A stretch of 64,000 bases of DNA. Source: Polynucleobacter sp. 73C-SIWE (GTDB taxonomy: Bacteria > Pseudomonadota > Gammaproteobacteria > Burkholderiales > Burkholderiaceae). Shown here one piece after another: positions 9,042-20,256 of this stretch. The stretch lies in NCBI RefSeq assembly GCF_018882465.1, contig NZ_JACVOK010000001.1, positions 930,001-994,000 on the forward strand, read 5' to 3'. A model generated the notes under the pieces. It was not told where the DNA came from, ran no database searches, and saw only the letters and a program-made list of their open reading frames with translations. The position numbers were made by a program, and so were the translations under genes. How positions within the stretch are numbered: the first letter of the stretch is position 1; every line of letters begins with the position of its first letter.

Positions 9042-10547
9042 TTAATCCTCTTCGGCAAAAGCCTCTTCGCGAGTCTTCTTCACTGCTGGCAAGGCCACGA
9101 TCACTACCAGTAGGGCGGCTGCAATTAGCAACCCTAAGGAAAGTGGGCGGGTCAGGAAGGTAGTGAAGTCGCCGCGTGACAGTAATAGAGCACGACGGAA
9201 GTTCTCTTCCATCATTGGTCCGAGCACGAAGCCCAACAGTAATGGAGGAGGTTCACAACCAAGCTTGAAGAACAGGTAGCCAATCAAGCCAAAGCCTGCA
9301 GTTACATATACGTCAAACACGGTGTTGTTAACGGTGTACACACCGATACAGCAGAACACCAAAATTGCTGGGTATAGGAAACGATAAGGAATCTTCAAGA
9401 GCTTTACCCAGATACCAATCAGTGGCAAGTTCAAGAGAATCAGCATCACGTTACCAATCCACATCGAAGCGATCAAGCCCCAGAATAATGCTGGGTTGCT
9501 GGTCATTACTTGTGGACCAGGCTGAATGTTATGAATGGTCATCGCACCAACCATCAAGGCCATCACAGCATTTGGTGGGATACCTAAAGTCAGTAGTGGG
9601 ATGAATGAGGTTTGAGCTGCAGCATTGTTTGCTGCCTCAGGGCCTGCAACACCTTCAATCGCACCCTTGCCGAATTCATGGCTGTACTTGGAGGATTTCT
9701 TTTCAACTGAGTAGGCACCGAATGCTGCTAAAGCTGCTCCACCGCCAGGCAGGATACCTAAGACGGAACCAATCGTTGTGCCACGCAAAATGGATGGGAC
9801 CATACGCTTTAAATCGTTTTTGCTTGGAACCATACTGGTCAATTTATTGAGGAAGCCTTCGTCGTCACCAGTTTTTTCAAGGTTGCCCATGATTTCAGCG
9901 AAGCCGAATACACCCATAGCAACCGCAACGAAGCCGATACCATCGCTCAATTCAGGAATATCAAACGCATAGCGTGAGACACCAGAGTTCACGTCAGTAC
10001 CTATTAAGCCCATTAACAAACCCAAGATGATCATGCCGATCGCTTTGATCAAAGAGCCGGATGCCAGAACAACCGCACCAATTAGACCTAAGACCATAAG
10101 TGAGAAGTACTCCGCAGGACCAAACTTAAATGCGAGCTGCGAGAGTGGGGCGGCAAAAGCAGCCAAGACCAAAGTTGCTACACATCCTGCAAAGAAGGAC
10201 GCTGTTCCAGCTGTAAATAAAGCCACACCAGCTCGGCCATTGCGGGCCATTTGGTAGCCGTCAATTGCGGTCACCACCGACGACGTCTCCCCGGGAATGT
10301 TGAGAAGAATCGCTGTTGTGGATCCGCCGTACTGTGAGCCGTAGTAAATACCAGCCAACATGATCAATGCGGCAATTGGAGGTAATGCGTAGGTTGCTGG
10401 CAAAAGCATCGCAATAGTAGCGATAGGGCCTAAGCCAGGCAGCACGCCAATGAGGGTTCCCAAAATACAGCCGATGAGGCAGTACATGAGATTTTGTAAG
10501 GTAAATGCGGTTTCGAAACCGAGACCTAAATTAGCAAATAAATCCAT
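9042..10547 (-). CDS. tctA: Tripartite tricarboxylate transporter large permease TctA
   Basis: This 501-residue inner-membrane protein is the large membrane subunit of a TTT-family transporter, which takes up carboxylates delivered by a periplasmic Bug (TctC) receptor. The family motif GVLPGLGPIATI near residues 35-46 and its C-terminal counterpart around GILPGGGAALAAF reflect the internal duplication. There are about twelve hydrophobic segments. It follows tctB by 19 nt in one operon. No tctC lies alongside, so the substrate is unknown. Confidence 0.93.
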   Translation of the reverse strand: MDLFANLGLGFETAFTLQNLMYCLIGCILGTLIGVLPGLGPIATIAMLLPATYALPPIAALIMLAGIYYGSQYGGSTTAILLNIPGETSSVVTAIDGYQMARNGRAGVALFTAGTASFFAGCVATLVLAAFAAPLSQLAFKFGPAEYFSLMVLGLIGAVVLASGSLIKAIGMIILGLLMGLIGTDVNSGVSRYAFDIPELSDGIGFVAVAMGVFGFAEIMGNLEKTGDDEGFLNKLTSMVPSKNDLKRMVPSILRGTTIGSVLGILPGGGAALAAFGAYSVEKKSSKYSHEFGKGAIEGVAGPEAANNAAAQTSFIPLLTLGIPPNAVMALMVGAMTIHNIQPGPQVMTSNPALFWGLIASMWIGNVMLILLNLPLIGIWVKLLKIPYRFLYPAILVFCCIGVYTVNNTVFDVYVTAGFGLIGYLFFKLGCEPPPLLLGFVLGPMMEENFRRALLLSRGDFTTFLTRPLSLGLLIAAALLVVIVALPAVKKTREEAFAEED

Positions 10548-10566
10548 TTTGTAGTGTCCCGGTTCT

Positions 10567-11028
10567 TTATTGTTGTAGGAATGCTGGCAGGAGCGGGAAC
10601 TGAAGTTTCAGACCCAATACAAAAACTGAGTAAGTGAAGGTCACTAAGAAGGCAGCATTAATCAGAGTACCTTTCCAGGTGAACTCTCTGCTGGCACTTG
10701 CTGCTACGAAAACCAAAACCACCACAGCGATCAGAAAACCGAGTCTTGGAAGCAAAAGTCCATAGAGAACTACTGCGCCAGTAATTTGAGCAATGATCCG
10801 CCAGTTAAATTTGGGGATTGATTCAATCGCAGCTTTAGCGCTAAATGCCTTAACGGCTACTAGTAAGCCCAGGAAGAACATCAGAAGGCCTAAATAGAAT
10901 GGGAAATAGCCAGGACCCATTTTGGCCGCAGTGCCCATTTGGTATCGGGTTGCTACGATGGCAAAGAAGGCGCCAATGACCATATACATGATCCCAGCCC
11001 CCAAATCCCGTTGGTTGCGAACTTTCAA
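10567..11028 (-). CDS. tctB: Tripartite tricarboxylate transporter small permease TctB
   Basis: This is the small membrane subunit of the TTT transporter, with four hydrophobic segments (for example MYMVIGAFFAIVA and YFPFYLGLLMFFLG). The start is TTG at 11028, because a perfect AAGGAG sits 6 nt upstream. This gives 153 residues beginning LKVRNQRDLG. The frame stays open to 11094, but that extension is hydrophilic and has no binding site. It is the first gene of the tctBA pair and is divergent from alaS. Confidence 0.88.
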   Translation of the reverse strand: MKVRNQRDLGAGIMYMVIGAFFAIVATRYQMGTAAKMGPGYFPFYLGLLMFFLGLLVAVKAFSAKAAIESIPKFNWRIIAQITGAVVLYGLLLPRLGFLIAVVVLVFVAASASREFTWKGTLINAAFLVTFTYSVFVLGLKLQFPLLPAFLQQ

Positions 11029-11108
11029 GTTGTGCTCCTTGTGAATCGACTCAAACGCCGATCTATTTATTGATGTTGTGGGATTGTAAAGCACCCAAGG
11101 GGTATCTT

Positions 11109-11146
11109 TTCTAGGGTTTGCCCTAGAAGGTGGCCAATGCGATAAT
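11109..11146 (+). promoter_or_regulatory. alaS promoter with a palindrome over the -35 region
   Basis: TTGCCC (11118-11123), a 17-bp spacer and GATAAT (11141-11146, preceded by TGC, so extended -10 type) form a good sigma-70 promoter. The -35 hexamer overlaps an exact 8-bp palindrome, TTCTAGGG / CCCTAGAA with a TTTG centre (11109-11128). Transcription should begin about 7 nt after the -10, almost at the alaS ATG at 11154, so the mRNA may be leaderless. AlaRS autoregulation through a promoter palindrome is known in E. coli; its use here is inference. Confidence 0.55.
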
Positions 11147-11153
11147 TATTGCC

Positions 11154-13778
11154 ATGAAAGTCTCCCAAATTCGCCAGGCATACCTGGATTTCTTTGCCCG
11201 AAAAGGCCACCAAATCGTTCCGTCCAGTCCGGTAGTTCCGGGGGATGACCCAACCCTGCTATTTACAAATGCGGGTATGAACCAGTTCAAAGATGTGTTT
11301 TTGGGCTTTGATAAGCGTCCCTACAGCCGGGCCACGACTGCTCAAAAGTGCATCCGAGCAGGTGGTAAACATAATGACTTGGATAACGTTGGCTATACCG
11401 CACGTCATCACACCTTTTTTGAGATGTTGGGTAATTTTTCGTTTGGGGATTACTTTAAGAAAGATGCGATTCAGCTTGCATGGGATTTATTGACGCAAGA
11501 ATTTAAGTTGCCTAAAGAAAAACTGTTAGTCACTGTGTATGCAGAAGATGACGAGGCTTATGAGATTTGGAATAAGCAGATTGGCATTCCAGCAGACCGC
11601 ATTATTCGGATCGGCGATAACAAGGGCGCGCGTTACGCTTCTGACAATTTCTGGATGATGGGTGATACCGGACCATGTGGTCCTTGCACAGAAATTTTCT
11701 ATGATCACGGTGATCATATTCCTGGCGGCCCTCCAGGCAGTCCAGATGAAGATGGTGATCGCTATATTGAAATTTGGAACAACGTCTTCATGCAGTTCAA
11801 CCGCGATGAAGCAGGTGTCATGCATTTATTGCCCAAGCCTAGTGTGGATACTGGCATGGGTCTTGAGCGTATTGCTGCTGTTTTGCAGCATGTCAATTCT
11901 AACTATGAGATTGATCTCTTCGTCAATCTCCTCAAGGCTTCCAAGGATGCAGTGGATGCTGCTGGTGGTCAAAACTGTGATGCGCAAAGCCCATCACTGA
12001 AAGTGATTGCTGACCATATTCGTGCTTGCAGCTTTATTGTTGTGGATGGTGTGATTCCGGGTAATGCAGGGCGCGGATATGTGTTGCGTCGTATTGCCCG
12101 TCGTGCTATTCGTCATGGCTATAAGCTAGGTGCACGTAAACCATTCTTTTACCAATTAGTACCTGCCTTGGTAAAAGAGATGGGCGACGCTTATCCAGAG
12201 TTGCGTGCTGCTCAAGATAAAGTGGGTGAAGTGCTGAAGCAAGAAGAAGAGCGGTTCTTCCAAACGATTGCCAATGGCATGGAAATACTGGATGGCGCAT
12301 TGGCAGGCGGTGCAAAAGTAGTTGATGGAGAAACTGCTTTCCGCTTGCATGACACTTTTGGTTTCCCGCTAGATTTAACGGCTGACGTTTGTCGTGAGCG
12401 TGGTGTGACAGTTGATGCCGCAGGTTTTGAGGTGGCGATGCAAAAGCAGCGCGATCAAGCTAGGGCAGCCGGTAAGTTCAAAGTTGCTCAAGGTCTAGAT
12501 TACAAAGGCCAGCCTACTCAATTTCATGGTTACGACACCTTAAAACATGAGGGCGCTAAGGTAAGCGCTTTGTATGTGGATGGATCTCCTGTGACGTCAG
12601 TGAAGGCGGGTGATGCTGTAGTGATCGTGTTGGATCACACCCCTTTCTATGCGGAGTCTGGTGGCCAGGTTGGGGATAAAGGCGAGCTTCGCAATGAGAC
12701 CGTCCGCTTTGCAGTGGAAGATACCTTCAAGATTCAGGCTGATGTCTTTGGGCATCAAGGCGAGTTACTCGAGGGTGAGCTGAAGGTGGGTGACGCGCTC
12801 AATGCCTTAGTCGATGTTCAGCAAAGAACCGATACCATGCGTAATCACAGTGCTACCCATATCCTACACAAAGCTTTGCGCGAAGTGCTGGGCGATCATG
12901 TGCAGCAAAAAGGTTCATTAGTAGATGCTTCTAAGACCCGTTTTGACTTTACGCACAATGCCCCCATTACAGCCGAGCAAATTCGCAAAATAGAAGACAT
13001 TGTGAATCAAGAGATTTTGGAGAACACTGCTACCTCAGGCAAGGTGATGTCTTTAGACGATGCGCAAAAGACTGGTGCCATGATGCTTTTTGGTGAAAAG
13101 TATGGCGAAGAAGTGCGCGTTCTAGAAATTGGTAGCTCTAAAGAGTTGTGTGGCGGTACGCACGTATCTCGCACCGGTGATATCGGTAGCCTCAAGATTG
13201 TTTCTGAGGGTGGTGTAGCCGCTGGTATTCGTCGTGTTGAGGCAGTTACTGGCAACAATGCACTTCACTTCCTGCAAAGCATGGAAGATAAGATTAATGA
13301 GGCTGCAGCGATTCTGAAAACCCATCCAGGTGATTTAGTAAATCGCGTTGCTCAATTGCAAGAAAGCTTACGCCAGGCGGAGCGTGAGCTAGAAAAAGTG
13401 AACTCGAAGTTGGCTGCAAGCCAAGGTGACGAGTTAGCTGGTCAAGCAATTGATATTAATGGCCTCAAAGTATTAGCGGCCCGTTTAGATGGTGCTGATG
13501 CAGGGGTCTTGCGTGAAACGATGGATGCACTTAAAGCCAAACTTAAAACTGGAGCAATTGTGTTGGCATCCGTACAGGGTGATAAGGTAAGTTTGATTGC
13601 GGGCGTTACTGCAGACTCTATCGGAAAAGTAAAAGCAGGCGATCTCGTGAACTTTGTTGCTCAGCAAGTAGGTGGCAAGGGCGGCGGTAAACCAGAAATG
13701 GCAATGGCTGGTGGTAACGACCCTAGCAAGTTGGGCGCGGCATTAGAGGGTGTTAAAGACTGGGTGGCTAGCAAATGA
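11154..13778 (+). CDS. alaS: Alanyl-tRNA synthetase
   Basis: This 874-residue class II synthetase charges tRNA-Ala. It begins with the aminoacylation core ([16 protein letters not shown]). The editing domain carries [11 protein letters not shown] (HxxxH) and CGGTH (CxxxH) zinc and editing residues, and the C-Ala domain ends with the glycine-rich [15 protein letters not shown]. The start is the ATG at 11154, which matches the usual family N-terminus; a GTG at 11130 is in frame but gives a non-family leader. No Shine-Dalgarno site is visible, in keeping with the possible leaderless transcript. tusA overlaps its stop. Confidence 0.95.
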   Translation: MKVSQIRQAYLDFFARKGHQIVPSSPVVPGDDPTLLFTNAGMNQFKDVFLGFDKRPYSRATTAQKCIRAGGKHNDLDNVGYTARHHTFFEMLGNFSFGDYFKKDAIQLAWDLLTQEFKLPKEKLLVTVYAEDDEAYEIWNKQIGIPADRIIRIGDNKGARYASDNFWMMGDTGPCGPCTEIFYDHGDHIPGGPPGSPDEDGDRYIEIWNNVFMQFNRDEAGVMHLLPKPSVDTGMGLERIAAVLQHVNSNYEIDLFVNLLKASKDAVDAAGGQNCDAQSPSLKVIADHIRACSFIVVDGVIPGNAGRGYVLRRIARRAIRHGYKLGARKPFFYQLVPALVKEMGDAYPELRAAQDKVGEVLKQEEERFFQTIANGMEILDGALAGGAKVVDGETAFRLHDTFGFPLDLTADVCRERGVTVDAAGFEVAMQKQRDQARAAGKFKVAQGLDYKGQPTQFHGYDTLKHEGAKVSALYVDGSPVTSVKAGDAVVIVLDHTPFYAESGGQVGDKGELRNETVRFAVEDTFKIQADVFGHQGELLEGELKVGDALNALVDVQQRTDTMRNHSATHILHKALREVLGDHVQQKGSLVDASKTRFDFTHNAPITAEQIRKIEDIVNQEILENTATSGKVMSLDDAQKTGAMMLFGEKYGEEVRVLEIGSSKELCGGTHVSRTGDIGSLKIVSEGGVAAGIRRVEAVTGNNALHFLQSMEDKINEAAAILKTHPGDLVNRVAQLQESLRQAERELEKVNSKLAASQGDELAGQAIDINGLKVLAARLDGADAGVLRETMDALKAKLKTGAIVLASVQGDKVSLIAGVTADSIGKVKAGDLVNFVAQQVGGKGGGKPEMAMAGGNDPSKLGAALEGVKDWVASK

Positions 13779-14017
13779 GTGATCAAAATATTGCTTTTAC
13801 CGCAGAGGTAGATGCGATTGGTATGAATTGCCCGTTGCCAATTTTGCGCACCAAGAAGGCTTTGGCAACTTTGCAATCGGGAGATGTGCTGAAGGTTAAG
13901 GCTACTGATGCAGGCGCGGCACACGACTTTCCAGCGTTTGCCAAACAAACTGGTAATGAACTCATTGCTAGTACTACTGAAGGTGACGTCTTGGTTTTCT
14001 TCCTTAAGAGAAGATAA
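13775..14017 (+). CDS. tusA: TusA/SirA-family sulfur carrier protein
   Basis: This 80-residue protein has the family hallmark [15 protein letters not shown], whose cysteine (CPxP motif) carries persulfide sulfur. It would act as a small cytoplasmic sulfur relay, for example toward tRNA thiolation or sulfur oxidation enzymes. The second half, [15 protein letters not shown], is the conserved strand-helix that follows. Its ATG overlaps the alaS stop (ATGA), so it is co-translated with alaS. Which pathway it serves is not shown by the neighbours. Confidence 0.9.
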   Translation: MSDQNIAFTAEVDAIGMNCPLPILRTKKALATLQSGDVLKVKATDAGAAHDFPAFAKQTGNELIASTTEGDVLVFFLKRR

Positions 14018-14043
14018 GCAAGATCCGAAAAAAGCCGAACGTC

Positions 14044-14928
14044 TTAGGTTAAAGAGCGGCCCTTTAAGTAGGCTGCAAAGTCAGAGCTCAATTCAGGATG
14101 GCGTAAGGCGAATTCAACCGAAGCTTTGAGGTAGCCAAGCTTGCTACCGCAGTCATAGCGAACACCATCGTATTCATAAGCAAATACAGGCTCTTCTTTA
14201 AGCAAGGATGCAATCGCATCGGTTAGTTGAATCTCGCCACCAGCACCGGGTTTGAGATTGCGAATGTGACTGAAAATATCAGAAGATAGAACATAGCGAC
14301 CCACAACAGCTAAGTTGGAAGGAGCATCTTTAGGTTGCGGTTTTTCTACAATACCGTTAAGGCGGTAAATGCCCTTGGCCACTTCAGCGCCAGAGACGAT
14401 GCCGTATGAACCGCTCTTAGCGGGATCGATTTTCTCTACGGCAATCACAGAACCATTTTCCTCATCAAATACCTTGAGCATTTGCTTGAGTACTGGTGGT
14501 TGGCCATCTAATAAGTCATCTGCCAAGATGATGGCAAAGGGTTCGTCACGAACTAATTTTTCAGCGCACAATACTGCATGGCCAAGGCCTAAGGCTTCAG
14601 GCTGGCGAACATAAACGCAATCCACGTGACTGGGTTTAACGCTACGAACGATCTCTAGTAAAGCTGTTTTATTTTTAGCCTCAAGCTCTGCTTCAAGTTC
14701 ATAAGCTTTATCAAAGTGATCTTCAATTGCGCGTTTGCTACGACCGGTAACAAAAATCATTTCAGTAATGCCTGCTGCAATGGCTTCTTCAACAGCATAC
14801 TGAATGAGAGGCTTATCAACCACATTGAGCATCTCTTTCGGGCTTGCTTTAGTAGCAGGCAAGAAACGAGTGCCTAAACCGGCAACAGGAAAAACGGCTT
14901 TGGTAACGGCTTTAGTGGCTAATGGCAT
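14044..14928 (-). CDS. galU: UTP-glucose-1-phosphate uridylyltransferase
   Basis: This 294-residue enzyme makes UDP-glucose from UTP and glucose-1-phosphate for cell-surface polysaccharides. The nucleotide-binding start is [18 protein letters not shown] (residues 17-34), followed by the family blocks [14 protein letters not shown] and the metal-binding ILADDLLDG. Length is standard. It is encoded just after valS on the same strand, with a 33-nt gap. Confidence 0.95.
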   Translation of the reverse strand: MPLATKAVTKAVFPVAGLGTRFLPATKASPKEMLNVVDKPLIQYAVEEAIAAGITEMIFVTGRSKRAIEDHFDKAYELEAELEAKNKTALLEIVRSVKPSHVDCVYVRQPEALGLGHAVLCAEKLVRDEPFAIILADDLLDGQPPVLKQMLKVFDEENGSVIAVEKIDPAKSGSYGIVSGAEVAKGIYRLNGIVEKPQPKDAPSNLAVVGRYVLSSDIFSHIRNLKPGAGGEIQLTDAIASLLKEEPVFAYEYDGVRYDCGSKLGYLKASVEFALRHPELSSDFAAYLKGRSLT

Positions 14929-14961
14929 AAGGATTCCGATCGCTCTGGATTTACTACTGTT

Positions 14962-17853
14962 TTATTTCAGACGCTCTAATTGTGCAACAAGCTTCTCATG
15001 ATTTTGCTCAAAACCAGTCAGACGTTGCTTTTCTTGGGCGACAACCTCAGCTGGGGCGCGAGCCACAAAGCTCTCATTGCTTAATTTGCCCTTGGCCTTG
15101 CTGATCTCATTTGCAAGGCGCTCAATTTCTTTGCTAAGGCGAATGCGTTCAGCGGCAACATCCACCTCAATTTTGAGCAAGAGTTTGATATCACCTATCA
15201 GAGCAATTGGCGCTCCCGGCGCATCTTTTTCGAGAGCAGATTCGTCGCTATAGATTTTGACTTCAGTTAATTTGGCAAGCGCTGTCAAATATGGAGTAGC
15301 TCTTACCAGGAATTCTTCTGGGCCGTAAATCCAAAGCGGTACTTTTTGACCGGGAGGAACTTGCATCTCGCCGCGCAAGTTTCTGCAGGCATCCACAATC
15401 GCTTTGATTTGTGCTACCCAGGCTTCGCTTTTCTCATCGATTTTTTCTGGCTGAGAAACGGGGTAGGGCTGGAGTGCAATCGTTTGCTTTGCTTGTTTAG
15501 CCAAATCTTTTCCAGACTTTGGTCCAACCGTTTGCCAAAGGGTCTCGGTGATAAATGGAATCAATGGATGCGCCATCCGTAAGATGGTTTCAAGGACGCG
15601 CAATAGGGTGCGGCGGGTAGCGCGTTGTTGTGCCAGAGTTCCTGTTTGCAGTTGGACCTTAGCAAGCTCTAGATACCAGTCGCAATACTCATCCCAAGCA
15701 AATTGGTAGATGCTGCCGGCAATGTTGTCAAAGCGATAGTTCTCAAAGCCTTTAGCAACCTCAGCCTCAGTTCTTTGTAATTGAGAAACAATCCATTTAT
15801 CTGCTGGTGAGAAATCTAAATAACCTTCGGGCCCGCATTGATTATCACAAGGCGCTAAGCCATTGTCTTCATCACCGCCTGGACAGTTCATCAAAACAAA
15901 GCGGGTTGCATTCCAAAGCTTATTACAGAAGTTGCGATAGCCCTCACAACGCTTTTGGTCAAAATTAATATTGCGACCAAGAGAAGCTAGAGATGCAAAT
16001 GTAAATCGCAAGGCATCCGTTCCAAAAGCAGGAATGCCATCTGGAAACTCTTTCTTAGTTTTCTTGCTAATACTTTCTGCTTGTTTGGGGTTCATCAAGC
16101 CAGTAGTGCGTTTCCCCACTAACTCTTCGATCTGGATGCCATCGATCAAATCGATTGGGTCCAGGGTATTACCTTTGGACTTACTCATCTTCTGACCTTC
16201 GGCATCGCGCACTAAGCCATGGACGTAGACAGTATGAAATGGTACCTTGCCAGTGAAGTGGCAGGTCATCATGACCATGCGTGCTACCCAGAAGAAAATG
16301 ATGTCAAAGCCGGTTACCAAAACTGACGACGGTAGAAAGTGATTTAAAGCAGGCGTTTTTTCAGGCCAGCCCAGAGAGCTGAATGGAACCAGGGCAGAGC
16401 TAAACCAAGTATCTAGAACATCATGGTCGCGATTAAGTTTGCTGGTATAGCCTGCAGCAGCAGCTTTCGCTTTGGCTTCTTCTTCAGAGCGCGCAACAAA
16501 GATCTGACCATCATCGCCATACCAGGCCGGGATTTGATGGCCCCACCAGAGTTGACGAGAGATGCACCAGTCTTGAATATTGGCTAGCCACTGCGTATAA
16601 GTATTAATCCAGTTTTCTGGAACGAGCTTAATGTCACCTTTAGTAACTGCATCTAAGGCAGCGCCAGCGATGGATGAGCCAGGTTGATATTTGTTATCAG
16701 GACTTGGCTTAGACATTGCTACAAACCATTGGTCTGTGAGCATGGGCTCAATAATCGTTTGGGTGCGGTCACCGCGTGGCACCATGAGCTTGTGTGGTTG
16801 AACTTTTTCTAATAGGCCTGCTGCATCTAAATCAGAAACAATTTTTTTACGAGCAGCAAAGCGCTCCATGCCTTGGTAAGCAGCTGGCGCATTCTCATTA
16901 ATCTTGGCATCCAAAGTGAGAATGTTGATGAGCGGTAATTGATGACGTTGTCCTACTGCGTAGTCATTAAAGTCATGCGCAGGAGTTACCTTCACCACAC
17001 CAGTACCAAAGTTCAAATCAACATAGTCATCTGCAATGATCGGAATTTGACGATTGCATAAAGGCAGGTTGACCGACTTACCAATGAGATGTTTGTAGCG
17101 TTCATCTTCTGGGTTGACCATCACCGCAACGTCACCCAGCAAGGTTTCTGGGCGGGTGGTGGCAACGGTTAAGTGGCCCGAGCCATCAGCCAGTGGATAG
17201 CGGATGTGCCACATCGAACCATCTTCTTCTTCGCTGACTACTTCTAAATCAGATACGGCAGTTCCTAAAACAGGATCCCAGTTAACTAAACGTTTGCCGC
17301 GATAAATTAAACCTTGCTCATGTAAGCGTACAAATACTTCCACCACTGCTTTGGACATTTTGCTGTCCATTGTGAAATATTCTTTACCCCAATCAATCGA
17401 GGCACCTAAGCGACGAATCTGACGGGTGATGGTATTGCCGGAAGTTTCTTTCCACTCCCACACTTTTTCTAAAAATTTCTCACGACCTAAATCATGGCGA
17501 GAAACTTTTTGGGCATCGAGCTGGCGCTCGACAACGATTTGGGTGGCGATACCTGCGTGGTCAGTTCCTGGAACCCATAAAGTATTTTTGCCAGACATAC
17601 GGGCATGACGTACCAAGCCATCCATGATGGTCTGGTTAAAAGCGTGACCCATGTGTAAGGTGCCAGTGACGTTCGGTGGTGGTAGTTGAATTGAAAAGTC
17701 ACCTTTGCCTTCATCCATGCTGGCATCAGCAATTCCCCTGCGTTCCCACTCAGGGCCCCAATAGGCTTCGATCGGGGCGGGTTCATAGGATTTGGCGAGT
17801 TCGTCTGCAGAACTGGCCGCTGGTGAATTAGGGGTATTTGAGGCATTTGGCAT
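14962..17853 (-). CDS. valS: Valyl-tRNA synthetase
   Basis: This 963-residue class I synthetase has the HIGH-type motif [14 protein letters not shown] and the KMSKS loop KMSKSKGN. The inserted editing domain lies between them ([18 protein letters not shown]), and the usual C-terminal coiled coil is present (residues about 900-963, rich in K, E and R). The start chosen is the ATG at 17853 ([10 protein letters not shown]...). The frame remains open to 17964, but that stretch overlaps the divergent helicase gene and does not look like the family N-terminus. Confidence 0.95.
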   Translation of the reverse strand: MPNASNTPNSPAASSADELAKSYEPAPIEAYWGPEWERRGIADASMDEGKGDFSIQLPPPNVTGTLHMGHAFNQTIMDGLVRHARMSGKNTLWVPGTDHAGIATQIVVERQLDAQKVSRHDLGREKFLEKVWEWKETSGNTITRQIRRLGASIDWGKEYFTMDSKMSKAVVEVFVRLHEQGLIYRGKRLVNWDPVLGTAVSDLEVVSEEEDGSMWHIRYPLADGSGHLTVATTRPETLLGDVAVMVNPEDERYKHLIGKSVNLPLCNRQIPIIADDYVDLNFGTGVVKVTPAHDFNDYAVGQRHQLPLINILTLDAKINENAPAAYQGMERFAARKKIVSDLDAAGLLEKVQPHKLMVPRGDRTQTIIEPMLTDQWFVAMSKPSPDNKYQPGSSIAGAALDAVTKGDIKLVPENWINTYTQWLANIQDWCISRQLWWGHQIPAWYGDDGQIFVARSEEEAKAKAAAAGYTSKLNRDHDVLDTWFSSALVPFSSLGWPEKTPALNHFLPSSVLVTGFDIIFFWVARMVMMTCHFTGKVPFHTVYVHGLVRDAEGQKMSKSKGNTLDPIDLIDGIQIEELVGKRTTGLMNPKQAESISKKTKKEFPDGIPAFGTDALRFTFASLASLGRNINFDQKRCEGYRNFCNKLWNATRFVLMNCPGGDEDNGLAPCDNQCGPEGYLDFSPADKWIVSQLQRTEAEVAKGFENYRFDNIAGSIYQFAWDEYCDWYLELAKVQLQTGTLAQQRATRRTLLRVLETILRMAHPLIPFITETLWQTVGPKSGKDLAKQAKQTIALQPYPVSQPEKIDEKSEAWVAQIKAIVDACRNLRGEMQVPPGQKVPLWIYGPEEFLVRATPYLTALAKLTEVKIYSDESALEKDAPGAPIALIGDIKLLLKIEVDVAAERIRLSKEIERLANEISKAKGKLSNESFVARAPAEVVAQEKQRLTGFEQNHEKLVAQLERLK

Positions 17854-17860
17854 AAGAGGC

Positions 17861-17872
17861 AAATTATAATTG
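17861..17872. promoter_or_regulatory. Shared palindromic -10 element between valS and the helicase gene
   Basis: The 24-nt gap between the divergent valS (ATG at 17853, minus) and helicase (ATG at 17878, plus) genes contains AATTATAATT, a perfect palindrome that gives TATAAT on both strands. On each strand the -10 ends only 7-9 nt before the start codon, so either transcript would have almost no leader. No convincing -35 is seen on either side. Confidence 0.4.
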
Positions 17873-17877
17873 GGGCG

Positions 17878-20241
17878 ATGTACTCTGACTTGCTCGCGAA
17901 CCTCAATCCAGAACAGCGCGAGGCAGTGACCCTCCCGCCTGTCAATGAAAACGGCCAAGCCCAATCAGCCTTGATTTTGGCTGGGGCTGGTAGCGGTAAG
18001 ACCCGCGTCCTCACCACCCGTATAGCCTGGTTGATTCAGACTGGTCAGGTATCCCCTATTGGCGTCCTAGCGGTCACTTTTACCAATAAAGCCGCTAAAG
18101 AGATGATGGTGCGCTTAAGTGCCATGTTGCCTATCAACACTCGGGGCATGTGGATCGGCACCTTCCATGGCCTTTGTAACCGTTTATTGCGAGCTCATCA
18201 TAAAGAAGCAGGTTTGCCATCTACTTTTCAGATTTTGGATACCCAAGATCAACTTTCGGCTATCAAGCGTCTTTTAAAGGGTTTGAAGGTAGATGATGAA
18301 AAGTACCCTCCAAAACAGTTGCAGTACTTTATTGCTCATGCCAAAGAACGCGGACAGCGCGCCAAAGATTTATCGGTTGGCGATGATTTTCAGGCAAAGA
18401 TGGCGCAACTTTATGCAGCCTATGATGAGCAATGTCAGCGTGAAGGTGTAGTAGATTTTGCTGAACTCCTGTTGCGTAGCTATGAATTACTGAAGCACAG
18501 CGAGGCAATTCGGACGCATTATCAAGAACGCTTCCGTCATATTTTGATTGATGAGTTTCAGGACACTAATGCCTTGCAATACGCTTGGCTCAAATTATTG
18601 TCAGGCCATGATGCTAGTCGTATTAATGTGAGTGGTGCCGGAAGTAGTTCCGTCTTTGCAGTGGGTGATGACGATCAAAGTATCTATGCTTTCCGTGGCG
18701 CTGACGTTGAAAACATGCGGCTTTATGAAAAGCAGTTTCACCCATTGATGGTGAAGTTGGAGCAGAACTATCGCTCACACGGTCATATTCTGGACACGGC
18801 AAATCATTTGATTGCCAATAACTCTGAGCGTCTTGGTAAAAATCTCAGAACTGATGCAGGCCATGGTGAGCCAGTCAGAATTTACGAGGCACCAAGTGAT
18901 CATGCTGAAGCTGCTTGGTTAGTTGATGAAATTAAGGCACTCATCAATAGCGGAATCAAACGTACGGAAGTAGCATTGCTGTATAGAAGCAATGCACAGT
19001 CCCGCATCATTGAGCACGCCTTGTTCTCCGCTGCTATTCCCTATCGGGTATATGGCGGATTACGATTCTTCGAGCGCGCTGAAATTAAACATGCTCTTGC
19101 TTATTTGCGTTTACTTGAGAACCCGAATGATGACACTTCATTCTCAAGGGTAGTTAACTTCCCAACCCGCGGTATTGGTGCAAGATCCATCGAAGCCTTA
19201 CAAGATGCTGCTAGAAATCAGCAATCTTCTTTATATACAGCTGCATCTTCTTTGGAGGGCAAGGCTGGTGCTGCACTCGGTGGGTTCGTACGTTTAGTCG
19301 ATCATATGCGTGAAGCTACGCGTCACAACACACTGCCTGAAACGGTTGAGTTTGTCATTCAGCATAGTGGTTTAATTCAGCATTACCTTTCAGAGCGCGA
19401 AGGTCAAGATCGCGTAGAGAACTTACAAGAATTAATTAATGCTGCTACTGCCTTTATTGCAGAAGAGGGTTATGGCCAGGATGCTGCGGCAGCGATGCTG
19501 CCTGGTGAAAATGCGCCTGGCGTTGTGGAGGTGTCGCCTCTGGCGGCCTTCTTATCTCATGCTTCTTTAGAGGCGGGCGATAACCAAGCCCAAGCTGGGC
19601 AAGATGCAGTGCAGTTAATGACTGTGCACTCTGCAAAAGGATTGGAGTTCACTTCGGTATTTATCACGGGTCTTGAAGAGGGTCTATTCCCTCATGAAAA
19701 TAGTATCAATGAACAAAATGGCCTAGAGGAAGAGCGGCGCTTGATGTATGTTGCGATTACGCGTGCGAAAGAGCGCTTGTATTTGTCTCATACCCAGTCG
19801 CGCATGCTGCATGGGCAAGTGCGCTACAACATGCCGTCACGTTTTTTAGAAGAACTACCCTCCGAATCTTTGAAGTGGTTAACGCCCAAAGCAAAAGATG
19901 CACGCTGGGGCGGCAGCACTAGATCGGGATCTACATGGCAAGATGGCTACACCCGCCAACGCGAGTATGAATCCAATGACTTCTTTGACTCTGGTAGCGA
20001 ACATCAAAGACCTACTAAGCGAGTAGGGTCTGCTTCGATGGAGGTGAAGAGATTAGCCTCTCCTCCACGGGGCAATTATCCATTTACGATTGGCCAGAAT
20101 GTATTTCACACCAAGTTCGGCGAGGGTCGTGTTACAGGCTTAGAAGGTGTTGATGCTGATGCGCGTGCTCAAGTGAGCTTCAAGCGCCACGGCGTAAAGT
20201 GGTTGCAACTTAGTATTGCTAAGCTTGCTGCCATTGACTGA
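17878..20241 (+). CDS. uvrD: UvrD/PcrA/Rep-family ATP-dependent DNA helicase
   Basis: This 787-residue superfamily 1A helicase unwinds DNA 3' to 5' in repair or replication restart. Motifs in order are Walker [24 protein letters not shown] (Ia), DEFQDTN (II), [13 protein letters not shown] (III), LEQNYRS (IV), [10 protein letters not shown] (V) and [12 protein letters not shown] (VI). The C-terminal Tudor-like domain, [17 protein letters not shown], is of the kind that lets UvrD/PcrA contact RNA polymerase. That domain favours UvrD/PcrA over Rep. It is divergent from valS. Confidence 0.9.
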   Translation: MYSDLLANLNPEQREAVTLPPVNENGQAQSALILAGAGSGKTRVLTTRIAWLIQTGQVSPIGVLAVTFTNKAAKEMMVRLSAMLPINTRGMWIGTFHGLCNRLLRAHHKEAGLPSTFQILDTQDQLSAIKRLLKGLKVDDEKYPPKQLQYFIAHAKERGQRAKDLSVGDDFQAKMAQLYAAYDEQCQREGVVDFAELLLRSYELLKHSEAIRTHYQERFRHILIDEFQDTNALQYAWLKLLSGHDASRINVSGAGSSSVFAVGDDDQSIYAFRGADVENMRLYEKQFHPLMVKLEQNYRSHGHILDTANHLIANNSERLGKNLRTDAGHGEPVRIYEAPSDHAEAAWLVDEIKALINSGIKRTEVALLYRSNAQSRIIEHALFSAAIPYRVYGGLRFFERAEIKHALAYLRLLENPNDDTSFSRVVNFPTRGIGARSIEALQDAARNQQSSLYTAASSLEGKAGAALGGFVRLVDHMREATRHNTLPETVEFVIQHSGLIQHYLSEREGQDRVENLQELINAATAFIAEEGYGQDAAAAMLPGENAPGVVEVSPLAAFLSHASLEAGDNQAQAGQDAVQLMTVHSAKGLEFTSVFITGLEEGLFPHENSINEQNGLEEERRLMYVAITRAKERLYLSHTQSRMLHGQVRYNMPSRFLEELPSESLKWLTPKAKDARWGGSTRSGSTWQDGYTRQREYESNDFFDSGSEHQRPTKRVGSASMEVKRLASPPRGNYPFTIGQNVFHTKFGEGRVTGLEGVDADARAQVSFKRHGVKWLQLSIAKLAAID

Positions 20242-20256
20242 TGGCTCTAGAAAATC

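Noticed and set aside
12106..12350. Minus-strand frames inside alaS
   Set aside because: They overlap a conserved essential gene in antisense and show no recognisable protein features.
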